From Agarivorans sp050870875 (GTDB lineage Bacteria; Pseudomonadota; Gammaproteobacteria; Enterobacterales; Celerinatantimonadaceae), in NCBI RefSeq assembly GCF_050870875.2, contig NZ_CP194041.2:2170001-2234000 (forward strand): a DNA stretch of 64,000 nucleotides, in the 5' to 3' direction. The notes under the pieces were generated by a model that did no database searches, was not told where the DNA came from, and worked only from the letters and a program-made list of their open reading frames with translations. A program made the translations under genes and the position numbers. This document shows, piece after piece, positions 18,515-28,470 of the stretch (position 1 is the stretch's first letter; the number at the start of each line of letters is the position of its first letter).

Positions 18515-19296
18515 TGGTTGATATCTATCTGCATATCAATGTCCATAAATGGATCTTCTACTATAAATAGGTCTTCTAGTAGTACGTTATCCATGTTTAT
18601 CGTTCCCTCGTAGAGGCTTGCCATTGACTGTATTTGATGCTGGGTTAAAAACTGGCGTTGTTCCTGAGTTAAACGACCAAGTTGGTCGGCGGTTAATAAT
18701 TGGCTGATAAGCTGTTTGCTCTGTTCAAAATCTGTTTGTAAATATTGTTGGCGGGCTGAGCTAAGGCGCAGTTTCTGCTTCAGCTCCCATAGCTTGTAAG
18801 AGTTGTCCAAGGCATTGTCGGTCTGTGCTAGGGGTGGCATTGCTTGCTTGCTTGGGGAGATATCTGCCAAGGAGGGGGGCGTTTGGGGAACATCAGCTGC
18901 TTGACTGGTGTACCAAGCCCACGCCAAAGCAACATTCATCAGAATTAATAATGCTGCTAATAGTGGCATGGTGACTCTTTTTAAAGCCTTGTTTTCTTTT
19001 TCTTGTTGCCGTTTAGCGATGGCAATACTGAGCTTTTGAATCGCAAACTGCTGTTGATGAATCGTTTTTTTTAAACTCTGGATCAGTTGTTTATCTTGTT
19101 GATTGACCGCTAGGCTTAATTGCAGAGCCCCTTCACCTAAGATCAATTTGTGATAACTATTTTGGATCATCACCATTAGCGCCGCCGAACCACCTTTATC
19201 GGGGTGGCAACGCATCGCCAATTGCTTATATCGCGTTTTAATTTGTTGCTCGTCGGCATCTTCATTTAAAGCAAAAAGCTGGAAGTGAGTAGTCAT
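18511..19296 (-). CDS. Membrane-anchored J-domain protein
   Basis: A 261-residue protein. Residues 1-65 form a J domain with the diagnostic HPD (MRCHPDKGG), expected to stimulate a DnaK-type chaperone. A basic coiled stretch is followed by one TM helix (MPLLAALLILMNVALAWAWY, ~residues 108-128) and a Gln/Leu-rich helical tail. No Gly/Phe or zinc-finger region is present, so it is a type III J protein. The TM suggests it recruits DnaK to the membrane; client unknown. Confidence 0.85.
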   Translation of the reverse strand: MTTHFQLFALNEDADEQQIKTRYKQLAMRCHPDKGGSAALMVMIQNSYHKLILGEGALQLSLAVNQQDKQLIQSLKKTIHQQQFAIQKLSIAIAKRQQEKENKALKRVTMPLLAALLILMNVALAWAWYTSQAADVPQTPPSLADISPSKQAMPPLAQTDNALDNSYKLWELKQKLRLSSARQQYLQTDFEQSKQLISQLLTADQLGRLTQEQRQFLTQHQIQSMASLYEGTINMDNVLLEDLFIVEDPFMDIDMQIDINH

Positions 19297-19800
19297 TTAG
19301 CGTGTAACAATTCCATTTATACAGGCTATTAGAATACAAAGTTTTGTTGTGCTTGTCTTAATATTTAAATGTGTTGTTACTGAGGATTGATTTGTCGATA
19401 TTCTCATATTTATGACGAATGACTGGCGGAACTGGTGTTTATCATTTATTGCTGAAGCCATGAACCAATGGGCGATGCTGGTTGTGTTCACGTCAAACTT
19501 TGTGCTTTGGCTTAATGCTCACTGATGTTGACAGATCCTTCGTCGGGGAGGAGAGGCGAGCCAGTTAGTGCTGATTTATTCGGCGTTGCTGGTGATTTAT
19601 TTTGGTTGGCACACGTCAACGAGCCTGCCTTGTCTAAATATACAACAGCTCGCCGCAAAAACACGGATCAAAGTTTAACAGGCTCTAGTAGTTGCCACAC
19701 TTTCTGGTAAAATCTTTGCGCAAATAATCGTTCCCTGTAAAACGCTCATCCTAATTACGGTTAGCGTCGCGTTTTCACTTTCTAAATAGGACTGTTTACC
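19297..19800. other. Intergenic stretch before purC
   Basis: About 500 bp. Short frames here have no family features. The last 80 bp hold CGCAAATAATCGTT, only a loose resemblance to a PurR operator, so I do not call a regulatory site. Confidence 0.4.
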
Positions 19801-20907
19801 ATGAGCCTCGCTGATAAAGTATTAGCAGTGAATAACGATCTTCCCATACGCACCGATAGCCCCGTTCACAGCGGTAAAGTTCGCTCGGTTTATTGGTTGA
19901 CTGACGCCGATAGCAAACGGTTAATTTTAGAGAAGGGCTATGATGTTGCGCCTGACACTCCATTAGCGATTATGGTGATCAGTGATCGCATTTCTGCTTT
20001 CGACTGCATATGGCATGGCGAAGAGGGCCTCAAGGGCGTACCTGGCAAAGGGGCTGCTTTAAACGCTATTTCTAATTATTGGTTTAAGTTATTTAAACAA
20101 CAGGGATTGGCCGATAGTCATATTTTGGATATTCCGCATCCCTTTGTTTGGATAGTGCAAAAAGCACGTCCAGTGATGATCGAAGCGATCTGTCGCCAAT
20201 ACATTACCGGGTCAATGTGGCGAGCCTACGAAAAAGGTGAACGAAACTTCTGTGGTATCAAATTACCCGAAGGCTTAAAACGCGATCAGAAGTTGCCAGA
20301 ATTGCTGATTACCCCTTCGACTAAAGGCATTCTTAAAGGGATCCCTGGGGTGCCTGAAGCGGATGATGTGAATGTAACACGGCAAAATATTGCAGATAAT
20401 TTTAGCGCCTTTAAGTTTCAATCGGCCGATGACATTAGTGTTTATGAAAACTTATTAAAACAAGGGTTTCAGCTGATTAGTCAAGCATTAAGCGAGGTTG
20501 ATCAAGTGTTTGTTGATACCAAGTTTGAGTTTGGTTATGTGACGGATGCTGATGGAAACGATAAGTTGATCTATATGGATGAGGTTGGGACGCCAGATTC
20601 ATCGCGGATCTGGGATGGCCCAGAATATCGCCAAGGAAAGGTTGTAGAAAATTCGAAAGAAGACTTCCGTCAAACGCTGTTAAATTATTTCCCCGACCCC
20701 GACATTTTGTTAAATAAAAATCGCATGGATGAACGTGAAGCCTTAGCGCGAGATAATAGTTTGCCTGTAGAGGTATTAATGAAGATCTCTAGTACTTATA
20801 TTGGTATTGCTGAAAAAATTACCGGAAGTGAGATTGTGATAGGCGATAATCCTAAACAAGAGGTGATTGATATTTTGCGTAAAGAATATGACTTGATTGT
20901 CGATTAA
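19801..20907 (+). CDS. purC: SAICAR synthetase (long form)
   Basis: A 368-residue phosphoribosylaminoimidazole-succinocarboxamide synthase, step 7 of purine synthesis, joining aspartate to CAIR with ATP. Visible motifs are HSGKVRSVY (glycine-rich ATP loop), VMISDRISAFDCIW and DTKFEFGYV plus DEVGTPDSSRIW near the C-terminus. The length is the ~367-residue form seen in Vibrio and Shewanella, not the ~237-residue E. coli PurC. AGGA lies nine bases before the ATG. It stands alone. Confidence 0.96.
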   Translation: MSLADKVLAVNNDLPIRTDSPVHSGKVRSVYWLTDADSKRLILEKGYDVAPDTPLAIMVISDRISAFDCIWHGEEGLKGVPGKGAALNAISNYWFKLFKQQGLADSHILDIPHPFVWIVQKARPVMIEAICRQYITGSMWRAYEKGERNFCGIKLPEGLKRDQKLPELLITPSTKGILKGIPGVPEADDVNVTRQNIADNFSAFKFQSADDISVYENLLKQGFQLISQALSEVDQVFVDTKFEFGYVTDADGNDKLIYMDEVGTPDSSRIWDGPEYRQGKVVENSKEDFRQTLLNYFPDPDILLNKNRMDEREALARDNSLPVEVLMKISSTYIGIAEKITGSEIVIGDNPKQEVIDILRKEYDLIVD

Positions 20908-20949
20908 CTTTCTCTTCTCCTTCGACGCCAAATTATACTGGTGTTGTGC

Positions 20950-20983
20950 GCTGTTATGACCAGCTGAAGTTGGTCATAACAGC
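20950..20983. terminator. Perfect 13-bp hairpin after purC
   Basis: GCTGTTATGACCA and its exact complement, separated by eight bases. There is no T-run on either side, so it is not a standard intrinsic terminator. It lies between convergent purC and the large sensor gene and could stabilise both 3' ends. Confidence 0.5.
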
Positions 20984-21082
20984 ATATCGATTTAGCTCCC
21001 GCTTGTATGCATCACCTTAAAGCCGCCGTGGCTTTGCGCAGTTGGCAGCGGTAGACTGATAGCGTTAAGCTAAACCGCGCTT

Positions 21083-23953
21083 TTACAAATATTCACTCAA
21101 ATTTGCTTGGCAAAGCTCTAGGGCGTGGCTGTCTTTGTTTAAACTTGCCTGAAGCATTTCGCCTAACAATGTGCTTAGTTTTACATCATCAAATTTTTGA
21201 GCACTGAGGATAATTTCTTGAACTTGTTTTTGCACTTCAGGCCATTGTTGTGCTTGCAATTGCCGATTGATCTGCGATAGCCGTTGCCGAGCTTCGCTGC
21301 TAAAGATGGGGTATAAGGCCTTTAGGTAACTCGCTGGTGTGCTAGCAGTGACTTGGTTCTCTATCTCTTCTGGGGGGGCTTGTTCTGTTGATGTACAGAG
21401 TTGATTAATTATCTGGCTATATTGCTGCTCGGTTTGGTTCAGAGTATCGAGTAGTTGTTCATCTTGAAATAACTGTTCGAAGAGCGATGATTTAAGTTGT
21501 TGCTGACTAATCACAGTGTATAGCTGCTCAGCAGTAACGGGTAATTCAATCTGTTGATAGCTTAGTTTTGCAAGGTATTTCGGCAGCTCTTGGAAAGACG
21601 AATCCTGAAGAATAATCAAATTTTGCAGTTTATGTTTTAAGGCTAATTGTGCGAGTTGAGGAGAGTGCACTTGGCTGGCATTGATGATTACACTTTCGAT
21701 AGAGGCCAGATTAGCCAGCCGTTGCTGAGCTTGGTTAATGGTGCAATATTCAGCTTTTAAACCATAGCTTTCATTGAGAACGGCTATATAGTCTGGCGCT
21801 TGCGACTCGGTTCCTAGTGAGAAAACCAACCGTGCTTTTTCATTCGATTGGGCCAGCCCTTCTGCTGCGATAGCGGCCAAAGATGAGGCTTTTACTTCAC
21901 GTTGTTGCTGTTGTTCGCTTTCAGGATTGCTAGTTATGAGTTGTTCATAAAGAAAACTACTCAGTCGTGGCCGTAAACAGTAACGGTGTTCCGATTCTAG
22001 TTGTGCCAATGGCGGCGGGGTGTCGACATAGATGAAGTGTTTTAACGATGTCGCAGCTAATTTAGTTATAAATTCAGGCAGCTCCGCTCGCTCACTGACA
22101 TACCATAATGTTTGTGTGGTATCGATTTGCTCGAGTTGCTCTTGGGTGAGTAGTTGTAAACCAAATAATTGTAGCTGTAGATTAAGACACTGCTGGGCAA
22201 AACCGGGTTCTATATCGATAAGTACTTGGATTTGTTTTGCTTGAGTTTTTACCTGCTCGAGCATTGATGTTTTAGCGGTACTCTCTAGAGACATCGTTAA
22301 ACACAAAGAGTCTTGGTGTTGCTGTTGCTCGCCACCAATCTGTTCCAACAAGACTGAACTACAAGCTAACAGGGATTGTTGTATTGGCTGTAAGTGGTTG
22401 GCTTGTTCAACATCAATATTCAACTGTATTTGCTGTTGTTGTAAATCGAATTGAAATAGTACCTGAGTTCCCTCTGGATATAAGGAAATTAAATACAGCT
22501 GTAGGTCAAATATTGCCTGAGTGAGCGCAAGGTTTAACTGGTAGTAGGGCTTCATTTCAGGGTTAATAACTAAGCCCCAGTCAATATTTTTACAGGCTAA
22601 CAGAGGGGCAAATGTGCTGAGGCGCTGTTCAAATAGGTGAATCACAGAATAGGCATCGGTATTGAGTGTTACTGCTTTGTTTTGTACCCAAGGTAAACAG
22701 CGTAGCAAGCTCGATAAGCGCAAGCTGCTATCGAGCGCTAGACCTTTGTTGAGGTGATCCGCCAGTAAGGTGTTATTTAACTGGTGCAAGGTGCTGAAAC
22801 ATGCGGCTTTTAGTGGTGAATAAAGCTCAGCTAACTGTAACTGCTGGACGCTACTAGCCAAGCTTGTTTGGCTTGGTTTGGCTTTCGTTATTGTTGGTAT
22901 TGGCACTAAACGAACTAAATACAAGGCATCGTCATGAAAGTTCAGCGTGATGTGAGTCGCATAGAATTGTTGATCGGAATTTTTACCACGGACTAACAAA
23001 CAAAATTGTTCTGGGTAGGAGACTAAGAGCTCGATAAAATCAGCTGAATTTTCTGTATCTTGTTGGGCTTTAGGCTGAAAGTGCTCGTTTAAATTAGTGC
23101 GCGTTAGTTGCTCTGCAGCGATCCCCAAATAGCTTAAAGCGGATGGGCTCGCTTCGATCACATGATTATGTTCGTCGACCACATAGTAAGCTTGATTCAG
23201 CTGTTCTAAGAGGGCTTTTTTTAGACTATTGGCTCGACTTGATAGTGCAACTAATTGTTTGAGCTTTTGCTGATTTTGCAGTTGTTCACTATTAGCTTTA
23301 CTGAGTTGTTGCTTAAGTTCTTGATATTGTTGTTCTACGGAAGCCGCTGATTGCTGATTTGTCTGTTGCGGTGCTTTTGTTGCATTTGATGTGGTTAAGG
23401 GCTTTGCTTGGGAAGTAACTTTGGGCCTGAGTATTCGTGCTGCGATTAAACTAAGTATTAATTGTAGAAAGGCGAGCAGAATAATTGGACGAGCTAATGG
23501 TTGTTGATTGGATTTCAACCAATCGACTAGCCTCGTTGGACTACTGAATTCAATTTCAACCCAGGCTAAAGGGTTGATTTGCTTGGCTGGGATCTGCTGA
23601 TTATTAAATTTTTGGGCTAATTTATGGGCCTTCAGATAATTTTCACGGCCCTGTTGCAAGGGTTTTCCGGCCTCTACCATTAGCTGCTGGCTGCTCTCAT
23701 CTGTCACTTTCACGTAGTTGATACTAGGTGAAAGCAACAGTTGTTGAGCTAACGCTTCCAGCTGGGCTTTATTTTGACTATTTACCGCTTTTCTGGCACT
23801 GATTTCAAATAAACTTAAGGCCGTTTTCACTTCATTGACGCTAGCGTTACGTTGTTGTTCAAATAAGACCGGCAGACAAACAAAGCCTAGGCTGGTAATA
23901 ATGACAAAGCTAACTAAGTTGATGATCAATACAGTTCTAAAAAAGTTATTCAC
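21083..23953 (-). CDS. Large degenerate hybrid-kinase-like membrane sensor
   Basis: A 956-residue protein with TM helices at ~8-30 and ~155-172 enclosing a small periplasmic region. Next come a Gln-rich coiled coil (~190-250), a PAS-like segment (LNQAYYVVDEHNHVIEASPS), a region shaped like HisKA/HATPase but lacking the usual His box, N box and GxG motifs, two receiver-like segments without clear phospho-Asp, and a C-terminal four-helix Hpt-like end (residues ~865-956) with no obvious phospho-His. It resembles a BarA-type layout in which every catalytic motif has gone, so it may act as a scaffold or signal binder. Exact domain limits are uncertain. Confidence 0.65.
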   Translation of the reverse strand: MNNFFRTVLIINLVSFVIITSLGFVCLPVLFEQQRNASVNEVKTALSLFEISARKAVNSQNKAQLEALAQQLLLSPSINYVKVTDESSQQLMVEAGKPLQQGRENYLKAHKLAQKFNNQQIPAKQINPLAWVEIEFSSPTRLVDWLKSNQQPLARPIILLAFLQLILSLIAARILRPKVTSQAKPLTTSNATKAPQQTNQQSAASVEQQYQELKQQLSKANSEQLQNQQKLKQLVALSSRANSLKKALLEQLNQAYYVVDEHNHVIEASPSALSYLGIAAEQLTRTNLNEHFQPKAQQDTENSADFIELLVSYPEQFCLLVRGKNSDQQFYATHITLNFHDDALYLVRLVPIPTITKAKPSQTSLASSVQQLQLAELYSPLKAACFSTLHQLNNTLLADHLNKGLALDSSLRLSSLLRCLPWVQNKAVTLNTDAYSVIHLFEQRLSTFAPLLACKNIDWGLVINPEMKPYYQLNLALTQAIFDLQLYLISLYPEGTQVLFQFDLQQQQIQLNIDVEQANHLQPIQQSLLACSSVLLEQIGGEQQQHQDSLCLTMSLESTAKTSMLEQVKTQAKQIQVLIDIEPGFAQQCLNLQLQLFGLQLLTQEQLEQIDTTQTLWYVSERAELPEFITKLAATSLKHFIYVDTPPPLAQLESEHRYCLRPRLSSFLYEQLITSNPESEQQQQREVKASSLAAIAAEGLAQSNEKARLVFSLGTESQAPDYIAVLNESYGLKAEYCTINQAQQRLANLASIESVIINASQVHSPQLAQLALKHKLQNLIILQDSSFQELPKYLAKLSYQQIELPVTAEQLYTVISQQQLKSSLFEQLFQDEQLLDTLNQTEQQYSQIINQLCTSTEQAPPEEIENQVTASTPASYLKALYPIFSSEARQRLSQINRQLQAQQWPEVQKQVQEIILSAQKFDDVKLSTLLGEMLQASLNKDSHALELCQANLSEYL

Positions 23954-24147
23954 AGTCGTCCTTGCAGTGAAAATATGCGTTTAGGCAAAGCGTTATTTGT
24001 GGATCATGATAACTCAAATTCATTGTCTCAGCAGTAATCTTGGCTCGCTTGTTGTTATCGCTGATAATAATAAATTGTTGAGCTAGGTGAATTTTGCCAA
24101 ACACACTGTTACATTAGCCTCGCAAAAACCAGTTTAGCGGAATGCCA

Positions 24148-24750
24148 ATGAAATATAGTCCGAGTATCGATCATCTAATCAAATCATTACAAGTCTTACC
24201 TGGCGTGGGCCCACGCAGTGCTCAGCGGATGGCTTTTCATTTGCTAGAGCGCAAACGCCAAGATGGTTTGCAATTAGCCGCCAGTATTAATCAAGCCATG
24301 GAAGTCGTTGGGCATTGTGAATGTTGTCGTAACTTTGCTGAGGATGATTTATGTCCGATATGCCAGTCGACAAAGCGGATGAACAAGGGGCAGATCTGTG
24401 TGGTTGAAACCCCGGCAGACGTTGCCGCGATAGAACAAACGGCGCAGTTTTATGGTAGCTATTTTGTATTGATGGGCCATTTATCTCCCTTAGATGGGAT
24501 CGGACCAAGTGAGTTAAACTTGGATAAATTGGAGAATCGGCTGCAAAACGAACCTATATCGGAACTGATCCTTGCCACTAATCCGACGGTTGAGGGCGAA
24601 GCAACCGCCTATTATATCTCTGATATGGCAAAACGTTACCAGGTAAAGGTGTCGCGTATTGCTCATGGCGTGCCGTTGGGGGGAGAGTTAGACAGTGTTG
24701 ATGGGACAACTTTGTCTCATTCTTTTATTGGTCGTCAGTCTTTCGATTAA
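24148..24750 (+). CDS. recR: Recombination mediator RecR
   Basis: A ~200-residue RecR, which works with RecF/RecO to load RecA on gapped DNA. It has the N-terminal HhH (LPGVGPRSAQRMAFHLL), the four-Cys zinc finger (CECCRNFAEDDLCPIC), a Toprim domain (CVVETPADV ... LGGELDSVDG) and the C-terminal Walker-B-like end. I prefer the ATG at 24148 (MKYSPSID), matching known RecR starts, over the one at 24142. The usual dnaX-ybaB partners are not upstream. Confidence 0.95.
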   Translation: MKYSPSIDHLIKSLQVLPGVGPRSAQRMAFHLLERKRQDGLQLAASINQAMEVVGHCECCRNFAEDDLCPICQSTKRMNKGQICVVETPADVAAIEQTAQFYGSYFVLMGHLSPLDGIGPSELNLDKLENRLQNEPISELILATNPTVEGEATAYYISDMAKRYQVKVSRIAHGVPLGGELDSVDGTTLSHSFIGRQSFD

Positions 24751-24967
24751 TTGCTGCCAGCCCCCGTGATCTTTAGACTCCTGCTTCGGCAGCTGTGTTT
24801 GTTTATAAGTCTATGTTTTTACAAAAAATCTCTTGCGAATTTGGAATTAACTTGCAGATATTTCGAGTCGCCTCACATAATCAAAAATAATTAGTGACCA
24901 GAAACAGTGATTACTGATAAATAGTACTTCATATTTGAAACGCTATTTTATTTTTAAGAGGACTGTT

Positions 24968-27070
24968 ATGGGCTCTGCAAAATGTATGCTCGCTGTTTTG
25001 GTTTTAGGCCAGACGATGTTGTTAACAGCTTGTCAATCTCTGGATGTGGGATCGGTACAAGGTTCCGAGAAGATGGAGCCTCAGCTGAGTCACCAGACTG
25101 TAGAGCCTTCGGTCAGTCCGTTGCTTTTGAGTCGACCGATGGTCCCTACCTTAGCCTATGATGATCGCTCCTTGGTATTGGCTTGGAACAAACCCGATAA
25201 TGGACAACAGATTGTTGATTATCGGGTTTATCAAAATGGGCAGCCATTGGGCTTGTCGAGTCAAAATAACAGTGCTCACAATCCAGCAAAGCCTTATATG
25301 GACAAGTTTTTTGCCGAAGATAAGGTTGGTTTTCACCAACGCAGTGTCTATCTAAACTTCAAGGTGAAGCATTTACAGCCAGCCACTGAATATCATTTCT
25401 CGGTTGCTGCTATCTATGCCGATGGTCGTGAATCGCCTCGCAGCCCGGTTCTCACAACCGAAACGGCAGCCCCCTTTAGCAGAGTGGTTGATATCCGAGA
25501 CTTTGGTGCAATTGCAGATGGCCTAACGGTGAATACAAAAGCTATCCAGGCGGCAATTGACACTTGCTCGGTGGCCTCGACCAGTGCTTATGGATGTAAG
25601 GTGCTTATTCCATCAACAAACAGTGGCAAGGCTTTTGTGAGTGGGGCATTGTTCTTAAAAAGTAATATGACTCTGGAGATTGCAGCAGGGGCTGTTTTGA
25701 AGGGCTCGGAAAATGCAGATGACTATCCTTTAGGCCAGGGCTATCAACTGTATAGCTATCGAACCAATACGACCGATTCACGCCGTCCTCCATCATTACT
25801 GAACGCCCTCAACCCGCATCAGATGAATGCTGAAAATCACAGCCAACATGGTTACGATTATCGTCGCGGTCGCTTTAACAATATCCGAATTGTTGGTGAA
25901 GGAACCATCGATGGTGGCGGCTGGTTAAGGGGGAAGGACACTCAAGATGAACTAGGTCGGTCGCTGGCATATTATCCGGCAGGGAGTCGGGCGAAAGTAT
26001 ATCGCTTGGGATTATTGGCAAAAGACCAAATGCAAAAAGCTTATCGACAATTTAACCCCGCTTGGGATGGTGATACCGATGAGATTGACTATCAGGCGCA
26101 GTTACATCGTGACTTGTACTCGAATCGGCGCTCTAGCCTGGCAACCTTTCGTGGGGTGCGAGATATTTACTTTGCGGGTTTAACGCTACTCAACCCGGCC
26201 TATCACGGGGTGATGTTTCTAGAAGCCGAAAACACGGTGTTTGCTTATAATTCGGTTCAAACCTTTGATATTAACAATGCCGATGGGGTGGAGTTTGGTA
26301 ATAGTGAAAACTCTCTGATCTTTGCTAATTTTATCGATAGTGGTGACGACTGTATAAACTTCGCTGCTGGTCAGGGGGCGGATTATCATTTGGGCTCTGC
26401 ACATGTACAGGCCACCGACGGCGCTTGGATTTTTAATAACTATACCCGCGAAGGGCATGGCATGGTGGTTGCTGGCAGTCATACTGGTGCCTGGATCCAA
26501 AACATTCTGGCAGAAGAGAATGTTGCCTTTATGACCGATAATGGATTGCGAATGAAGAGCACCCCGGCTACTGGCGGGGGAGCGCGCAATATTACTTTTC
26601 GCAATAACGCGATGAAAGATATTGGTACCCAAAATTCCCATCAGATTGATGGCCTGATCATTGAGAATCGTGGCCGGGTCGGGAATCCATTTGTATTTAC
26701 TTTGGCCTATAAAATGGGGGATAACGTATTTGAATCGGCACCCAAGGCTGCTCAATTTCGCGATATTGTGGTGCAGGATGTGAGCTTAGATAATGTTGAT
26801 AGTGAAAGCCCGGCAAATTATTGGCTCAAAATCGATGGTTACGACGGTGCCGATCAACGTTTGGTTTATCCAGAAACCTTTCAACAAAACTTTTTGTTTG
26901 AACATGTGCGAGTAAAAAATACTAAAGTTAGCCATATCAGTCGTCTGAAAGATGCAGTCTTTCGTGATGTGACGATTGAAAGTTGGGAAAATGCCGCGAC
27001 TTCCCCATGGCAGCTCAGTGACTCAGAAAACATTCAGTTTATTGACGTCACGCCACCAATCAACCACTAA
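24968..27070 (+). CDS. GH28 exo-polygalacturonase lipoprotein
   Basis: A 700-residue pectin-degrading enzyme. From the ATG at 24968 (GAGG seven bases upstream) it begins with a lipoprotein signal ending LLTAC, so it is anchored in the membrane. A fibronectin-III-like domain (~45-150; YDDRSLVLAWNKP, YRVYQNGQPLG) precedes the GH28 beta-helix. Catalytic signatures are NNADGVEFG, IDSGDDCINFAAG, REGHGMVVAGSH and LRMKST, giving the three Asp, the His and the Arg/Lys of the family. The architecture resembles PehX-type exo-polygalacturonosidases, which release digalacturonate from polygalacturonate. It points to use of plant or algal pectin. No other pectin genes are adjacent. Confidence 0.9.
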   Translation: MGSAKCMLAVLVLGQTMLLTACQSLDVGSVQGSEKMEPQLSHQTVEPSVSPLLLSRPMVPTLAYDDRSLVLAWNKPDNGQQIVDYRVYQNGQPLGLSSQNNSAHNPAKPYMDKFFAEDKVGFHQRSVYLNFKVKHLQPATEYHFSVAAIYADGRESPRSPVLTTETAAPFSRVVDIRDFGAIADGLTVNTKAIQAAIDTCSVASTSAYGCKVLIPSTNSGKAFVSGALFLKSNMTLEIAAGAVLKGSENADDYPLGQGYQLYSYRTNTTDSRRPPSLLNALNPHQMNAENHSQHGYDYRRGRFNNIRIVGEGTIDGGGWLRGKDTQDELGRSLAYYPAGSRAKVYRLGLLAKDQMQKAYRQFNPAWDGDTDEIDYQAQLHRDLYSNRRSSLATFRGVRDIYFAGLTLLNPAYHGVMFLEAENTVFAYNSVQTFDINNADGVEFGNSENSLIFANFIDSGDDCINFAAGQGADYHLGSAHVQATDGAWIFNNYTREGHGMVVAGSHTGAWIQNILAEENVAFMTDNGLRMKSTPATGGGARNITFRNNAMKDIGTQNSHQIDGLIIENRGRVGNPFVFTLAYKMGDNVFESAPKAAQFRDIVVQDVSLDNVDSESPANYWLKIDGYDGADQRLVYPETFQQNFLFEHVRVKNTKVSHISRLKDAVFRDVTIESWENAATSPWQLSDSENIQFIDVTPPINH

Positions 27071-27197
27071 TCATGCACTCATCAGGCAAGCGATCTTGAA
27101 TGGCTTGCCTTGTTGTTCGCTTTAACGAGCATCGGAACGTTTAACCCTATATGTTTTAGCCATTCAAAACATATATTCAGATTGACGACTAGCGCTT

Positions 27198-27360
27198 ATA
27201 CCCATCTGATTGATCATATGATTAATTTATTACGCAGAATAAATCTGCCGATAACCAGGCATTAAGTGCAGCAACTCGTGGTCCTAGTGACAAGATACAT
27301 CACGCAGTTAGCGGTAATTTAGGCCCCCAAGAACGGCCAGATAATTAGTTCTATTGGATT
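27198..27360. mobile_element. 163-bp MITE-like element, copy 2
   Basis: Same length and same internal blocks as 16362-16524 (CATATGATTAATTTATTACG, CAAGATACATCACGCAGTTA), but the terminal inverted repeats are degraded (ATACCCATCT ... CTATTGGATT). It ends 187 bp before the Qnr gene, so it may contribute to or disturb its promoter region. Confidence 0.75.
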
Positions 27361-27547
27361 AGTTAGCCATAAACATTTCACGCGATGTTGGCCTTACTGA
27401 CCGTCCAAACCTTGTTCTAGGTGTCGGTTTGGTAGCCAATATTAGCCATTTGAGAACCTTTAAAGGGTTGTTTTTAAAAGCTTTGTTTTTGTTGCGATTT
27501 CGGGGGTAGCTGTTAGTCTTCAGGCTCGTGTGGCGCAAGGGCTAGTT

Positions 27548-28204
27548 ATGAACGAAGAATATGAAGTGTTTAATCAAGTTGATTTTTCTCACCAGGATTT
27601 GGGTGATGCCCTTTTTAAACGTTGTAAGTTTTATCAATGTGATTTTAGTCGTACAAATCTAAGGGATGCGCAGTTTGTCGATTGTATGTTTATAGAACAA
27701 GGTGCGATTGAAGGTTGCGATTTTAATTATAGTGACCTTCGTGACAGTTCTTTTAAAAACTGCCAGCTATCCATGGCTAATTTCACTGGGGCGAAATGCT
27801 TCGGCATTGAATTTAGGGGCTGTGATTTGAAGGGGGCTAATTTCATCCAAGCGAGTTTCTCAAATCAAGTGAGTCATCGTATGTACTTTTGTGCTGCGTA
27901 TATCACGGGATGTAATTTATCCTATGCTAACTTGGAACGCCAATGTATAGAGAAATGTGACTTATTTGAAAATAACTGGATTGGAGCTAATCTACAAGGC
28001 GCCTCTTTCAAAGAGTCGGACTTAAGCCGAGGTTTATTTTCTGAAGATTGTTGGACCCATTTTCAGCTGCAAGGTTGTAATTTGAGTCATTCAGAATTGA
28101 ATGGTTTGGACCCTAGAAAAGTCGACCTTAGTGGTGTAAAAATTTGCGCTTGGCAGCAAGAGCAGTTACTTGAGCAACTTGGGTTGATTGTTTTACCTGA
28201 TTAG
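27548..28204 (+). CDS. qnr: QnrA-like pentapeptide-repeat protein
   Basis: A 218-residue pentapeptide-repeat protein that reads along its full length like the plasmid quinolone-resistance protein QnrA, which is also 218 residues. Examples are FSHQDLGD, KFYQCDFS, CFGIEFRGCDLKGANF, NQVSHRMYFCAAYI and the C-terminus VKICAWQQEQLLEQLG. Repeats of the A(D/N)LXX type form a right-handed beta-helix that mimics DNA and protects gyrase and topoisomerase IV. I start at 27548 (AAGGG six bases upstream) rather than the GTG at 27530, because this gives the QnrA N-terminus and length. It stands alone. No integrase or ISCR is next to it, so it is probably a resident chromosomal gene. Actual resistance is not shown. 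Confidence 0.93.
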   Translation: MNEEYEVFNQVDFSHQDLGDALFKRCKFYQCDFSRTNLRDAQFVDCMFIEQGAIEGCDFNYSDLRDSSFKNCQLSMANFTGAKCFGIEFRGCDLKGANFIQASFSNQVSHRMYFCAAYITGCNLSYANLERQCIEKCDLFENNWIGANLQGASFKESDLSRGLFSEDCWTHFQLQGCNLSHSELNGLDPRKVDLSGVKICAWQQEQLLEQLGLIVLPD

Positions 28205-28339
28205 TTGCACTGATATAGTGGCATAGTACATCACAGAATTTATCATTTGGATCCGTCACAATTCCGGTCGTCAGTTCTCATGCGTCGTTGTGACAGGAAC
28301 TGTCTGCTTATCCTAAGCAGGTTTAGCTTCAACAACTTC

Positions 28340-28470
28340 GCTCAGAGCGCTGTGGTGAATCTTCTAAGGCGACACCCATGACGGGTGAGCCGCGTCGTAT
28401 TTGCGAGTCAGAGACGCGAGTTAAGCGCCTTGAAATGGAAAAAGACATTCTAAAAACGGCTTCTGTCAAT
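28340..28470 (+). pseudogene. IS3-family OrfA fragment
   Basis: Read on the plus strand, the segment encodes ETRVKRLEMEKDILKTAS, the characteristic C-terminal coiled coil of IS3-family OrfA, preceded by broken Arg-rich text. No OrfB or ends remain. It is a remnant of a past insertion between the Qnr and pepsin genes. Confidence 0.6.

Noticed and set aside
19720..19760. PurR operator before purC
   Set aside because: CGCAAATAATCGTT only loosely resembles the PurR consensus and lacks its symmetry.
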